Positions 36,760 to 45,816 of a DNA stretch of 64,000 bases are shown piece by piece. The DNA lies in assembly GCF_022023855.1 (NCBI RefSeq), contig NZ_CP059449.1:1722501-1786500 (forward strand), read 5' to 3'. The position numbers were made by a program, and so were the translations under genes. Source of the stretch: Azospirillum brasilense (GTDB taxonomy: Bacteria > Pseudomonadota > Alphaproteobacteria > Azospirillales > Azospirillaceae). Numbering within the stretch: position 1 is the stretch's first letter; every line of letters begins with the position of its first letter. The notes below the pieces were generated by a model, which worked only from the letters and a program-made list of their open reading frames with translations, ran no database searches and was not told the DNA's origin.

Positions 36760-39507
36760 ATGGCTGCACGCCTTCGCCGTTTCGTCTCGTGCCGCATTCT
36801 CCTGGCGCTGACCGCCGGCCTTCTGCTGGCCGTGGCGGCATGGGTGGCGCCCGGTCTGGCGGCCACCGTGCCAGAGCAGCGCATCGCCCTGGTCATCGGC
36901 GTCGGCGCCTACCGTCACGCCACCGAACTGCCCAACCCGCGCAACGACGCCCGCGCCATGTCGGCGGCCCTGCGCAAGCTTGGCTTTGCGGTGGAGGAGC
37001 GCTACGACCTCGACAACCGCGGCATGGCCGAGGCGTTGCGCGGCTTCGGCATCCAGGCGGCGCAGGCCGACGTGGCGCTGCTCTACTTCGCCGGGCACGG
37101 CATGCAGGTCGGCGGCACCAACTTCCTGATCCCCGCCGACGCCCGGCTGGAGCGCGAGCGCGATCTGGTCTACGAGGCGCTGCCGCTGAACCTGCCAATG
37201 GGCGAGCTGGCCCAGGCGCGCAAGCTGGGCATCCTGATCCTGGACGCCTGCCGCAACAACCCCTTCGCCGACCGGCTGGTGCGGTCCGGCACCAAGCGGA
37301 CGGAGGTTCATTCCGGCTTCGCCCGCGTCGACGACACGCCGACCGACACGCTGGTCGCCATGGCCACCCGCGCCGACGCGGTGGCCGAGGACGGGCAGGG
37401 CGACCACAGCCCCTACACCGCGTCGCTCCTGAAGAACTTCGACGTGCCGGGGCTGGAGCTGAGCCTGTTCTTCCGCCGCGTGCGCGACGACGTCATGCAG
37501 GTCACCCAGGGGCGGCAGGAACCCTTCCTCTACGGTTCGCTGGGGGCCGCCCCCTTCTACTTCAACCCGTTGCCGGAGAACCGGCCGCCGCAGCTCGCCG
37601 CCTTCAAGACGCTGGAGGTGTTCGACCGCGGCGGAACGGAAGGGCTGGGCATCGCGCGGCCCAGCGATCCCGACAACGACCAGCTCTTCGCCCAGGTGAC
37701 CGGCCTGCCGCGCGGCGGCGGGGTGCGCATCGGCGACCGGGTGGTGCTGATCGGCGACTATCTGACGCTCGACCAGCTCACCGCCGCGACCTTCCGGGCC
37801 GACGCCACCCATCTGGGCGACGCCGGCAGCTTCGAGTTCGCGGTGATGGACGGGCGCGGCGGGGTGGCGCGGGGCGGCGTGCCGATCCTCATCAAGCCGA
37901 GCAACCGCCCGCCGGTCGCCGTCGCCGAGCGCAGCGTGCGCGCCGTGGTCAACAGCCTGCGGCTGGAGGTGCCAACCGACCCCGACGGCGACCCGCTGAC
38001 CTTCACCGTCAGCGCCGTGCCGGAGCGTGGCAAGGTCCGCGACGGCACCACCCCGCTGAAGCCCGGCGACAAGCTGGCGCCGGAGCGGCTGACCGCGCTG
38101 ACCTTCGACCCGGAACGCGCCACCGCGGGACGCGCTGGGGTGTTCAGCGTGCTGGTCGAGGACGGGCGCGGCGGTCGCACGACGATGAGCGCGCTGCTGG
38201 AGGTCGAGGAGGCCGGTGCCGCGCCGCCTCAGGCCGATCTGGAGGAGTCGCTGTGGCGCCGCGTGCGCGACAGCCGCGACGCCGATGCGCTGGACGCCTT
38301 CCTGCGGCTGTTCGGCACCGGCCCCTTCGCCGCCCCGGCGCGGGACCGGCTGAACCGGTTGCGCGCCGAATCGGCCAAGGTCGCGGCGCTCTCCTCGGCG
38401 GGTGGGGCGGGGAGCAGCGGGCCGTCTGGCAATGGTTCGGGCAATGGAGCATCCAGCGGCAAGGCGTCTCCGCCGCCGGAGCTTCAGCTCGACACCGCCG
38501 GGGAGGGGATGTACGTGGCCGTCGCCGACGCGGAGTTGCGCGCCGGGCCGGACGCGCGGTCGGAGCGGGTCGGCACCCTCGCCAAGGAGGGTGCGGTTCG
38601 GGTGCTGGGCCGGGTGGCCGACGCCGACTGGTACCGGGTCGCCCTGGATGACGGCACCCAGGGCGGCGTGCAGGGCTTCGTCCGCGGCCCCGCGCTGCGG
38701 CCCGCCGGGCCGGAGGACCGCCAGCGGCTGGCGCTTGCCGCACCGGTCCAGCCAGGGGGCTCGCAGGGGCGGGCGCAGGGCAACGGCAGCAGCTTCCAGG
38801 ATTGCCCGGCCTGCCCGCCGATGATGCGCATTCCCGTCGGCAGCTTCGTCATGGGCAGCGAGCGCGGCGACGCCAGCCAGCGCCCGCCCCGCCGCGTCAC
38901 CTTCGCCCGGCCCTTCGCCATCGGGGTCTACGAAGTCACGGTCGCCAACTGGCGGGCCTGCGTGGAGGGCGGCGGTTGCGCCGCCATGCCGCGGATGCGC
39001 AACCCCTCCGACGACACGCCGGTCCACAACATCCATGTGGAGGACGCGCTGGCCTACACCGAGTGGCTCAGCCGTAAGACCGGACAGCGCTACCGCCTGC
39101 CGAGCGAGGCCGAATGGGAATACGCGGCGCGCGGCGGCAGTGCGGCGCGCTTCGCCTGGGGCGATAGTCTGACGCCGGGGGCGCGGCTGGCCAACTGCCG
39201 CGACTGCGGCGGAGGTGCCGACCGCTCCCTGCCGGCGCCGGTCGGCAGCTTCCAGCCCAACGCCTTCGGCCTCTACGACACCAGCGGCGGCGTGGCGGAG
39301 TGGGTCGCCGACTGCTGGAACCCCGGCTACAAGGGCGCCCCGACGGACGGCAGCGCCTGGACGGAGGGCGATTGCCGCAAGCGGGTGCTGCGCGGCGGTT
39401 CCTGGCGGGACGGGCAGGACGCCATCGCCGTCACCGCCCGCATCGGCTATGACGCCGACGTGCGCTATTTCGCCGACGGGCTGCGGGTCGCCCGCGATCT
39501 GAACTGA
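36760..39507 (+). CDS. Secreted caspase-like protease fused to SH3-like and FGE-sulfatase-like domains
   Basis: The protein has about 915 residues. A signal segment (ILLALTAGLLLAVAAW) precedes a C14 caspase domain (about 40-270) with the dyad His113 in YFAGHGMQV and Cys164 in LDACRNNPF. A PDZ/Ig-like middle region follows, containing a cadherin-like turn (PTDPDGDPLTF). A bacterial SH3-like segment lies at about 585-650, then a formylglycine-generating-enzyme-like (SUMF1) domain (about 690-915) with MGSERGD, RLPSEAEWEYAARGG, GVAEWVADCWN and RGGSWRDG. This is an orthocaspase with a sensor or adhesion tail. The ATG at 36760 is chosen; GTG at 36754 is possible. Confidence 0.88.
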   Translation: MAARLRRFVSCRILLALTAGLLLAVAAWVAPGLAATVPEQRIALVIGVGAYRHATELPNPRNDARAMSAALRKLGFAVEERYDLDNRGMAEALRGFGIQAAQADVALLYFAGHGMQVGGTNFLIPADARLERERDLVYEALPLNLPMGELAQARKLGILILDACRNNPFADRLVRSGTKRTEVHSGFARVDDTPTDTLVAMATRADAVAEDGQGDHSPYTASLLKNFDVPGLELSLFFRRVRDDVMQVTQGRQEPFLYGSLGAAPFYFNPLPENRPPQLAAFKTLEVFDRGGTEGLGIARPSDPDNDQLFAQVTGLPRGGGVRIGDRVVLIGDYLTLDQLTAATFRADATHLGDAGSFEFAVMDGRGGVARGGVPILIKPSNRPPVAVAERSVRAVVNSLRLEVPTDPDGDPLTFTVSAVPERGKVRDGTTPLKPGDKLAPERLTALTFDPERATAGRAGVFSVLVEDGRGGRTTMSALLEVEEAGAAPPQADLEESLWRRVRDSRDADALDAFLRLFGTGPFAAPARDRLNRLRAESAKVAALSSAGGAGSSGPSGNGSGNGASSGKASPPPELQLDTAGEGMYVAVADAELRAGPDARSERVGTLAKEGAVRVLGRVADADWYRVALDDGTQGGVQGFVRGPALRPAGPEDRQRLALAAPVQPGGSQGRAQGNGSSFQDCPACPPMMRIPVGSFVMGSERGDASQRPPRRVTFARPFAIGVYEVTVANWRACVEGGGCAAMPRMRNPSDDTPVHNIHVEDALAYTEWLSRKTGQRYRLPSEAEWEYAARGGSAARFAWGDSLTPGARLANCRDCGGGADRSLPAPVGSFQPNAFGLYDTSGGVAEWVADCWNPGYKGAPTDGSAWTEGDCRKRVLRGGSWRDGQDAIAVTARIGYDADVRYFADGLRVARDLN

Positions 39508-39749
39508 CTCCGCCCGCGTTCGTTGGTGGGACGCACCGTCTGCGGAAGGGACCGCGGCGCCCCCGAAATTGCAGAAATTGGTGTTGGGCCAATGCGCTAG
39601 ACTTGGCTGTTCAAGGCTTGGCGATCCGTGATCCAGACGGCCCGATAACGAGAGGCTGGCGGCGGCTTCGACCAAAATCATTACAGCCGCCGCTGCCTAA
39701 GACTCCCTAAAGGGGTGGTCAAAGAGATAATCAGGTGGAGGGTATCGAC

Positions 39750-42092
39750 GTGTTGCGCTGGCCCCGGAGCGCCGTTTGGACTGTTGCGCTGGTTCTGGTG
39801 ACGGCGAACGTTGCCTTTGCCCCCCTGGCGTTCGCCGACGACAAGCGCGTCGCGCTGGTGATCGGCAACGCGCAGTACCAGGAGGGCGGCCCGGCCGCCG
39901 GGGTGGGCGCCAACACAGCGGTCGTCGCCGACGCGTTGCGCCGCGCCGGCTTCACCGTCACCGCCGCCGAGAACCTCGACCATCGCGGCATGGTCGCGGC
40001 GCTGAGCCGGTTCCAGGACGCGCTGGGGCAGGCCGACCTCGGCTTCCTCTATTACTCCGGCGTGGCGCTGAGCCTGTCGGCCAAGGGCTTCCTGGTGCCG
40101 GTGGACGCCAAGCCCGGTTCGGAATACGACGTGATCTTCGACACCATCGAGTTGGACTATGCGCTGAAGGAGATCCAGCGCAGCGGGCGCAAGGCCGTCG
40201 CCGTGTTCGACCCGGTGCCCGCCCACCCGCTGGCCGACAAGCTGGCGTCGGCGATGGGCGAGGAGGGGCGCTCCGTGAAACCGGCGCTGGCAGCCCCGGC
40301 GGCGCTCGACAACCTGTTCGTCGTCTATTCGCACCGGCCCGGCACGCCGCCCGCCACGCCGTCCGGCAAGGGGGCCGACGCCTTCTCGACCGCCCTGGCG
40401 CAGGAGATGGTCAAGCCGGGCGTGCCGCTGCGCGACGCGCTGGCAGAAGTCGCCCGCACCGTCGTCGGACGCACCCGCGGAACGCAGCACCCCTGGCTGC
40501 AGGACCGGCTGGGCACGGATCTCGTGCTGGTGCCCGGCCCACGCGCGCCGTCCGCCCCCGTCGTCGCCCGAACGGAGGAGGCGCCGCCCGCCGTGGTGGC
40601 GACGGCTCCCGAAGCGAAGCCGGCCGAATCCAAGCCAATCGAACCCAAGCCAATCGAACCCAAGCCAATCGAACCCAAGCCGCTGCCACAGAAGGCGGAG
40701 GAAAAGCCCGCCGCCCCGGCGGTCGCGGAGGTGGAGGTGGACCCGCTGAACGAGAAGCGGGTGGTGACGCGCGACACCAACCTGCGCGCCGGTCCCGACA
40801 CCAAGGCGGCGGTCGTCGGCACGCTGCGTCACGACAGCGAGGTCACGGTCACCGGGCGGACCCGCCGCAACGGCGGCTGGCTGCGCGTCGAGCAGGACGG
40901 GAAGACCGGCTTCGCCTTCGCCAGCAACCTCGCCAAGCCGGAGGAGGTGCCGGTGGCCTCCGCCCAGCCGCCGACGCAGCCCCCGCAGCAGTCCCAGTCG
41001 TCTGCGCTGACGCCCGGCGTCTATACGGTGGCGCGCGACGCCAACCTGTTCGCCCGCCCGGTGCTCGGCGCGCGCAGCCTGCGCGATCTGGAGCAGGGGC
41101 AGCGGGTGACGCTGCTCCAGGCCGCCCCCGACTCCGGCTGGGTGCTGGTACGCGATTCGTCTGGGCAGGAGGGCTATGTCACCACCGGGACTCTGGCGGG
41201 CCGGCCGGGTGAGGCGGTGTCCATGGGCGGTGCGGCGGGCGGTGCGGCGCCCAGCGCCTACCCGCCGCCCACGGTGGTCCGCAACGACGTCGATCCGGTG
41301 GCCGGCGCGCTGTCCGGCACGACCGGTCCGACAAGGCTGGCGGCCCTTCCCGAGGGAGGTGGGGAGAGCGCCGCGGGGCGCACCGCCACCGGCACGGACC
41401 CGGTCCTAGCCGGGCTGGCCGAACCCTACCGTGACGCCGTGCAGGCGGGCCGCAACGCTGCCGCCCGTGCCGCCCGTTCGGCCACCGCCGGGCGCGGGGC
41501 GGAGGCGAAGGCGCGCGAGGCCCAGGCCGCCGCCCGCCGCGCCGCCGGTCAGGCCCGCGGCGGGGAGTCGGGCTTCGGGGTGCACCGCTTCCCCAACGGC
41601 GATGTCTACGAAGGGGCGTGGAACCGCGGGCTGGGCAACTTCTCCCTCCAGGGGACGATCAGCCGGAACGGCGTCGGCGTCTACCGCTTCGCCAACGGTC
41701 AGGTCTATGAGGGGGAGTGGAAGAACGACCAGATGTCCGGCTACGGCGTCCTGGGCTTCCCATCCGGCGACCGCTTCGAGGGGACTTTCGTGAACGCCGT
41801 GCCGAACGGGCCGGGCGTCTACCGCTTCGCCAACGGCGATTCCTACGCGGGCGAGGTGCGCCAGGGCCGCGTCGACGGTCACGGCGAGTTGGCCTTCACC
41901 AACGGAGAGCGGTTCAACGGCGTGGTGGTGGACCGGCTTCCGGCGGGGCCGGGCGAACTGTCGATGCGTGGCGGCACCCGTCATGTCGGTCAGTTCCGCG
42001 GCGGCATCCAGGACGGTCCGGGCGCGGCCATCGACTCCGCCGGCGCGATGCAGCCCGGCATCTGGCGCGGCGCGACGCTGTTGAGCCGGTAA
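39750..42092 (+). CDS. Pseudocaspase with SH3-like domains and MORN repeats
   Basis: The protein has about 780 residues. A signal peptide ends at AFADD. The caspase-like domain (RVALVIGNAQYQ, FLVPVDAKPG) has Val105 where the catalytic His is expected (YYSGVAL instead of YYSGHG) and Val156 where the Cys is expected (FDPVPAHP instead of LDACRDNP). A linker of three PIEPK repeats leads to two SH3-like segments (TNLRAGPDTKAAVVG; ANLFARPVLGARSL), an Ala/Arg helix, and about six MORN repeats (YRFANGQVYEGEW type) at the C-terminus. The GTG at 39750 follows GGAGGG at 7 bases. Confidence 0.82.
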   Translation: MLRWPRSAVWTVALVLVTANVAFAPLAFADDKRVALVIGNAQYQEGGPAAGVGANTAVVADALRRAGFTVTAAENLDHRGMVAALSRFQDALGQADLGFLYYSGVALSLSAKGFLVPVDAKPGSEYDVIFDTIELDYALKEIQRSGRKAVAVFDPVPAHPLADKLASAMGEEGRSVKPALAAPAALDNLFVVYSHRPGTPPATPSGKGADAFSTALAQEMVKPGVPLRDALAEVARTVVGRTRGTQHPWLQDRLGTDLVLVPGPRAPSAPVVARTEEAPPAVVATAPEAKPAESKPIEPKPIEPKPIEPKPLPQKAEEKPAAPAVAEVEVDPLNEKRVVTRDTNLRAGPDTKAAVVGTLRHDSEVTVTGRTRRNGGWLRVEQDGKTGFAFASNLAKPEEVPVASAQPPTQPPQQSQSSALTPGVYTVARDANLFARPVLGARSLRDLEQGQRVTLLQAAPDSGWVLVRDSSGQEGYVTTGTLAGRPGEAVSMGGAAGGAAPSAYPPPTVVRNDVDPVAGALSGTTGPTRLAALPEGGGESAAGRTATGTDPVLAGLAEPYRDAVQAGRNAAARAARSATAGRGAEAKAREAQAAARRAAGQARGGESGFGVHRFPNGDVYEGAWNRGLGNFSLQGTISRNGVGVYRFANGQVYEGEWKNDQMSGYGVLGFPSGDRFEGTFVNAVPNGPGVYRFANGDSYAGEVRQGRVDGHGELAFTNGERFNGVVVDRLPAGPGELSMRGGTRHVGQFRGGIQDGPGAAIDSAGAMQPGIWRGATLLSR
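40635..40679. repeat. 15-bp tandem repeat, three copies, in the pseudocaspase linker
   Basis: CCAATCGAACCCAAG occurs three times exactly and encodes PIEPK three times. Confidence 0.9.
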
Positions 42093-42184
42093 CGCCGCTT
42101 CGTCTTTCCGTTTCGGCTGATATGCCCCACATTGGAACGCATTGCGGCTCGCCCTCCGGCCGCGCCATGCGAGGACCGGCCTGG

Positions 42185-42862
42185 ATGGACACGCTGACAG
42201 ACCCGAAGAAGAGCCTTTCCGCAGCCAAGCCGGCCAAACCCGCGAAGGTCACCCGCGACCCGGAGGGCACCCGCGCGCGCATCCTCGCCGCCGCGACGGA
42301 GGAGTTCGCACGCTATGGGCTGGGCGGCGCCCGCGTGGAGCGGATCGCCGAGGTCGCCGGCACCAACAAGCGCATGCTCTACTACCATGTCGGCAACAAG
42401 GAGAGCCTGTACCTGACCGTGCTGGAGGGCGCTTACGAGCACATCCGCGCCACCGAACGCACGCTGAGCCTGGAGACGCTGGACCCGCCCGCCGCCATCG
42501 CCCGGCTGATCCACTTCACCTGGCAGTATTTCCTCGACCATCCCGAGTTCATGGCGCTGCTGAACATCGAGAACCTGCACCGGGCGGAGCTGCTGAAGAC
42601 CTCCGACAAGGTGCACGCCATGCATTCGCCCTTCGTGCAGATGATCGCTGACGTTCTGGAACGGGGCGTCGCCACCGGGATCTTCCGGGCTGGGGTGGAC
42701 CCGGTGCAGCTCTACATCTCCATCGCCGGACAGTCCTACTTCTACCTGTCCAACGTCCACACCCTGTCGGTCATCTTCGGCCGCGACCTGCTCGCCGAGG
42801 AGGCCAAGGCGGAGCGGCTGGACCATATGGTGGAGCTGATCCTGTCGTCGTTGCGGGCCTGA
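42185..42862 (+). CDS. TetR-family transcriptional regulator
   Basis: The 225-residue protein has a TetR N-terminal DNA-binding domain: ILAAATEEFARYGLGGARV, then the recognition helix region IAEVAGTNKRMLYYHVGNKE. The C-terminal ligand domain is like that of RutR-type regulators. It has a Lys/Ala-rich N-terminal extension before the HTH. It lies just upstream of a catabolic-looking operon, and a 9+9 bp palindrome overlaps that operon's likely promoter, so it is probably the local repressor, released by the imported substrate or a derivative. The ATG at 42167 is an alternative start. Confidence 0.88.
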   Translation: MDTLTDPKKSLSAAKPAKPAKVTRDPEGTRARILAAATEEFARYGLGGARVERIAEVAGTNKRMLYYHVGNKESLYLTVLEGAYEHIRATERTLSLETLDPPAAIARLIHFTWQYFLDHPEFMALLNIENLHRAELLKTSDKVHAMHSPFVQMIADVLERGVATGIFRAGVDPVQLYISIAGQSYFYLSNVHTLSVIFGRDLLAEEAKAERLDHMVELILSSLRA

Positions 42863-42941
42863 GCCGCCGGTGGTTTCATGCCGGTGGTTTCATCATGAAT
42901 AATCCGCATACCTGACCATCTGTCCTACCTCTTTGGCAGGG

Positions 42942-42970
42942 TTGACCGCTTTGCCGCGCCGGGCTTACTT
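42942..42970 (+). promoter_or_regulatory. Candidate promoter of the ABC/enolase operon
   Basis: TTGACC, a 17-base spacer and TTACTT lie about 60 bases before the permease start. Confidence 0.55.
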
Positions 42971-42989
42971 TTAACCAGCCGGTTAAAAG
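42968..42989. promoter_or_regulatory. Palindromic operator, probable TetR-regulator site
   Basis: CTTTTAACC and GGTTAAAAG are perfect inverted arms around a 4-base spacer (AGCC). The site overlaps the -10 box, so bound protein would block RNA polymerase. Confidence 0.7.
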
Positions 42990-43031
42990 AGCGCCTCACG
43001 TCGGCGCCGCAACGACCGGGGAGGAGGAGCG

Positions 43032-43904
43032 ATGGCTGTCGATGCGGCGGCTCACGGGACTGCGTCCCGTGGCGGTCCCGCTTCGGGAACGGCGGCGCGA
43101 CGGGGCGGGGCGGGTGCCACGCTGCTGCGTTTGCTCAATTCCGGCTGGTTCCGGCCGGTGCTGTTCCTGGTGGTCCTGACCGTCCTGTGGGACCTGTCGG
43201 TGCGGATCTTCGCGATCCCGCCCTATCTGATACCGAAACCCGGCGACGTGGCCTTGGCCCTCGCCGCGGACTGGGACCAGCTCCTGGCGGCGTCGGTGCC
43301 GACCACGCTGGCGACCTTGGGCGGCTTCGCCCTGTCGGTGCTGTTCGGCATTCCCATCGCCATGCTGATCGCCGGGTCGAAGACGGTGGAATCCTACGTC
43401 TACCCGCTGCTGGTCTTCTCGCAGTCGATCCCGAAGGTCGCCATCGCGCCGCTGTTCGTGGTGTGGTTCGGCTTCGGGCTCCTGCCCAAGGTGATCTCCG
43501 CCTTCCTGCTGGCTTTCTTCCCCATCGTCGTGTCGGCGGTGCAGGGCTTCAAGTCGGTGGACGGCGACATGATGGACCTCGCCAAGTCCATGAAGGCCAC
43601 GCGCCTTCAGACCTTCCGCATGGTCAGCCTGCCGCACGCCATGCCGGCCATCTTCGCCGGCCTGAAGGTGTCGATCACGCTGGCCGTGGTGGGCGCCGTG
43701 GTGGGCGAGTTCGTCGGGGCGAATTCCGGCATCGGCTTCGTCCTGCAACGGTCCATCGGCAATTTCGAACTTCCCCTGATGTTCGCGGCCCTGGTGGTGC
43801 TGGCGCTGATCGGGGTGGTGCTTTTCTGGGTGATCGACGTGATCGAGCGGCTCGCCATCCCCTGGCACGCGAGCCAACGCCACAACTACATCCCGACGTC
43901 GTAA
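43032..43904 (+). CDS. ABC transporter permease (unknown catabolic cluster)
   Basis: The 290-residue permease is of the SsuC/TauC type with a basic, Gly/Ala-rich N-terminus, about six membrane segments and the EAA-like loop DLAKSMKATRLQTFRMVSLPHAMPA. It is the first gene of an operon running through to the TIM-barrel gene, and pairs with the binding protein and ATPase that follow at 43957 and 44982. A GGGGAGGAG ribosome site precedes the ATG. Confidence 0.92.
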   Translation: MAVDAAAHGTASRGGPASGTAARRGGAGATLLRLLNSGWFRPVLFLVVLTVLWDLSVRIFAIPPYLIPKPGDVALALAADWDQLLAASVPTTLATLGGFALSVLFGIPIAMLIAGSKTVESYVYPLLVFSQSIPKVAIAPLFVVWFGFGLLPKVISAFLLAFFPIVVSAVQGFKSVDGDMMDLAKSMKATRLQTFRMVSLPHAMPAIFAGLKVSITLAVVGAVVGEFVGANSGIGFVLQRSIGNFELPLMFAALVVLALIGVVLFWVIDVIERLAIPWHASQRHNYIPTS

Positions 43905-43956
43905 CGCCGACAACAAAACCAACAGCGACGCCGGACACCTTTCGGGAGGAGACGAG

Positions 43957-44955
43957 ATGAAACGGACGCTCTTCGCGGCGCTCTGCGCCCTCACCGCCAC
44001 GACGCTTCCGGCCCAGGCCGCGGACAAGGTCGTGCTGATGCTGAACTGGTACGTGTATGGCGAGCACGCGCCCTTCTACTACGGCAAGGACAAGGGCCTG
44101 TACGAGGCCGAGGGCATCGACCTGGAGATCCAGGAGGGCCGCGGGTCGGCGGTGACGACCCAGGCAGTGGCCGCGAAGACCGTCGATTTCGGCTACGTCG
44201 ATGTGCCGACCATGATGAAGGCGGCGGTGAAAGGCGCCCCGGTCACCTCGCCGGGCGTGCTGCTGCAGACCAGCCCGATGTCGGCCATGGGCTTCACCGA
44301 CAAGAACATCCGCAAGCCCGAGGACATCAAGGGCAAGACCGTCGCCATGACGCCGGGCGACAGCATGTCCCAGATCTGGCCGCTGTTCCTGAAGAAGACC
44401 GGCCTGAAGGACGGCGACTTCCGCGTCGTGTCCGGCGACGCCCAGACCAAGCTGAACGCCGTCATCAACGGGCAGGCGGACCTGCTGCTGGGCTACGTCA
44501 TGGACCAGAGCATGAAGATCAAGGACGCCACCGGCAAGTCGGTGACGCCGATCCGCTTCGCCGACTACGGCGTCAACATGGTCTCCTCCGGCATCATCGC
44601 CCACACCGAGACGCTGAAGGACAAGCCCGACCTCGTGAAGCGCTTCATGGCCGCGACGACCAAGGCGGTCGAAGGGGCGGAGAAGAACCCCAAGGAGGCC
44701 GTGGCCGCCATCCTCAAGGCCAACCCCAAGGGCGGCCAGGAAGCCACCCTGCTGGAGGGCTTCGAGCTGACCACGCCGCTCTACCGCACGGCGGAGACCA
44801 AGGGGCAGCGGCCCTTCCGCGTCACCGATGCCAACATGGCCGAGACCGTGGACCTGCTGGTCGAGTACGGCGGTCTGGATGCCGCGGCGAAGAAGAACCC
44901 GAAGGCCTTCTACACCCGCGACTTCCTCCCCGATCCCGCCGCGGCGGGCCAGTGA
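43957..44955 (+). CDS. ABC transporter substrate-binding protein (NMT1/THI5 type)
   Basis: The 332-residue protein has a signal peptide (LFAALCALTATTLPAQAA) and an NMT1/THI5-like fold: VLMLNWYVYGEHAPFYYGKD near the ligand cleft, GRGSAVTTQAVAAKTVDFGY, and NGQADLLLGYVMDQ. THI5-like proteins bind thiamine pyrimidines, but the group also covers varied cyclic ligands. With an enolase, a Gfo/Idh enzyme and an isomerase-like barrel downstream, a sugar- or polyol-derived acid is plausible. GGGAGGAG precedes the ATG. Confidence 0.88.
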   Translation: MKRTLFAALCALTATTLPAQAADKVVLMLNWYVYGEHAPFYYGKDKGLYEAEGIDLEIQEGRGSAVTTQAVAAKTVDFGYVDVPTMMKAAVKGAPVTSPGVLLQTSPMSAMGFTDKNIRKPEDIKGKTVAMTPGDSMSQIWPLFLKKTGLKDGDFRVVSGDAQTKLNAVINGQADLLLGYVMDQSMKIKDATGKSVTPIRFADYGVNMVSSGIIAHTETLKDKPDLVKRFMAATTKAVEGAEKNPKEAVAAILKANPKGGQEATLLEGFELTTPLYRTAETKGQRPFRVTDANMAETVDLLVEYGGLDAAAKKNPKAFYTRDFLPDPAAAGQ

Positions 44956-44981
44956 GGCCGGACGGACAGGAGAGCAGGGAC

Positions 44982-45806
44982 ATGGCTCAGCCCCAGTTGA
45001 AAGTCGTCGGATCGGCCGAAACGGCCCGCCTGTCGCAAAAGACCCTGATCCAGATCGACGGCGTGACCAAGACCTACCGCACCCGCGACGGGGAGGTGCC
45101 GTCCCTGCGCCCGATCACCTTCGACGTGCGGGACGGCGAGTTCCTGGTGGTGGTCGGCCCGTCCGGCTGCGGCAAGTCCACGCTGCTGAAGCTGGTCGCC
45201 GGCCTGCTGCCGGTCAGCGAGGGCGCCATCACCATCGAAGGCACCACGGTGACCGAGCCGCACGACGACGTGGGCATCGTGTTCCAGAGCCCGGTGCTGC
45301 TCGCCTGGCGGACGGTGCTGCGCAACATCATGATGCCGGTGGAGGTCCGCGGCCTGCCGCGCGACAAGTACCTGGAGCGTGCCCGCGCGCTGATCCGCAT
45401 GACCGGGCTGGAGGGCTTCGAGAACAAGTACCCCTGGCAGCTCTCCGGCGGCATGCAGCAGCGCGCCTCGCTGTGCCGGGCGCTGGTCCACGACCCGAAG
45501 ATCCTGCTGATGGACGAGCCGTTCGGCGCGCTCGACGCCATGACGCGGGAGAAGATGAACGTCGAGCTGCAGCGCATCCAGCACGAGACGGGCAAGACGG
45601 TGCTGCTGATCACCCACTCGATCCCCGAGGCGGTGTTCCTGGCCGACCGGGTGATGGTGATGTCGGAGCGTCCCGGCGCCATCGCCGCGACCTATGAGGT
45701 GCCGCTGCCCCGCCCGCGCTCGCTGGATGTCATGGGGCACCCGGTCTTCATCGAGTTGACCCAGCGCATCCGGGCGCATTTCAACGCCCAAGGGCATCTG
45801 GACTGA
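44982..45806 (+). CDS. ABC transporter ATP-binding protein
   Basis: The 274-residue protein has Walker A GPSGCGKST, Q-loop IVFQSPVLLAWRT, signature LSGGMQQRASLCRAL, Walker B LLMDEPFGALD and the switch His in ITHSIPEAVFLADR. It completes the importer. The ATG at 44982 follows AGGAG. The enolase-like gene starts 10 bases after its stop codon. Confidence 0.93.
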   Translation: MAQPQLKVVGSAETARLSQKTLIQIDGVTKTYRTRDGEVPSLRPITFDVRDGEFLVVVGPSGCGKSTLLKLVAGLLPVSEGAITIEGTTVTEPHDDVGIVFQSPVLLAWRTVLRNIMMPVEVRGLPRDKYLERARALIRMTGLEGFENKYPWQLSGGMQQRASLCRALVHDPKILLMDEPFGALDAMTREKMNVELQRIQHETGKTVLLITHSIPEAVFLADRVMVMSERPGAIAATYEVPLPRPRSLDVMGHPVFIELTQRIRAHFNAQGHLD

Positions 45807-45816
45807 GGGGGCGGTG

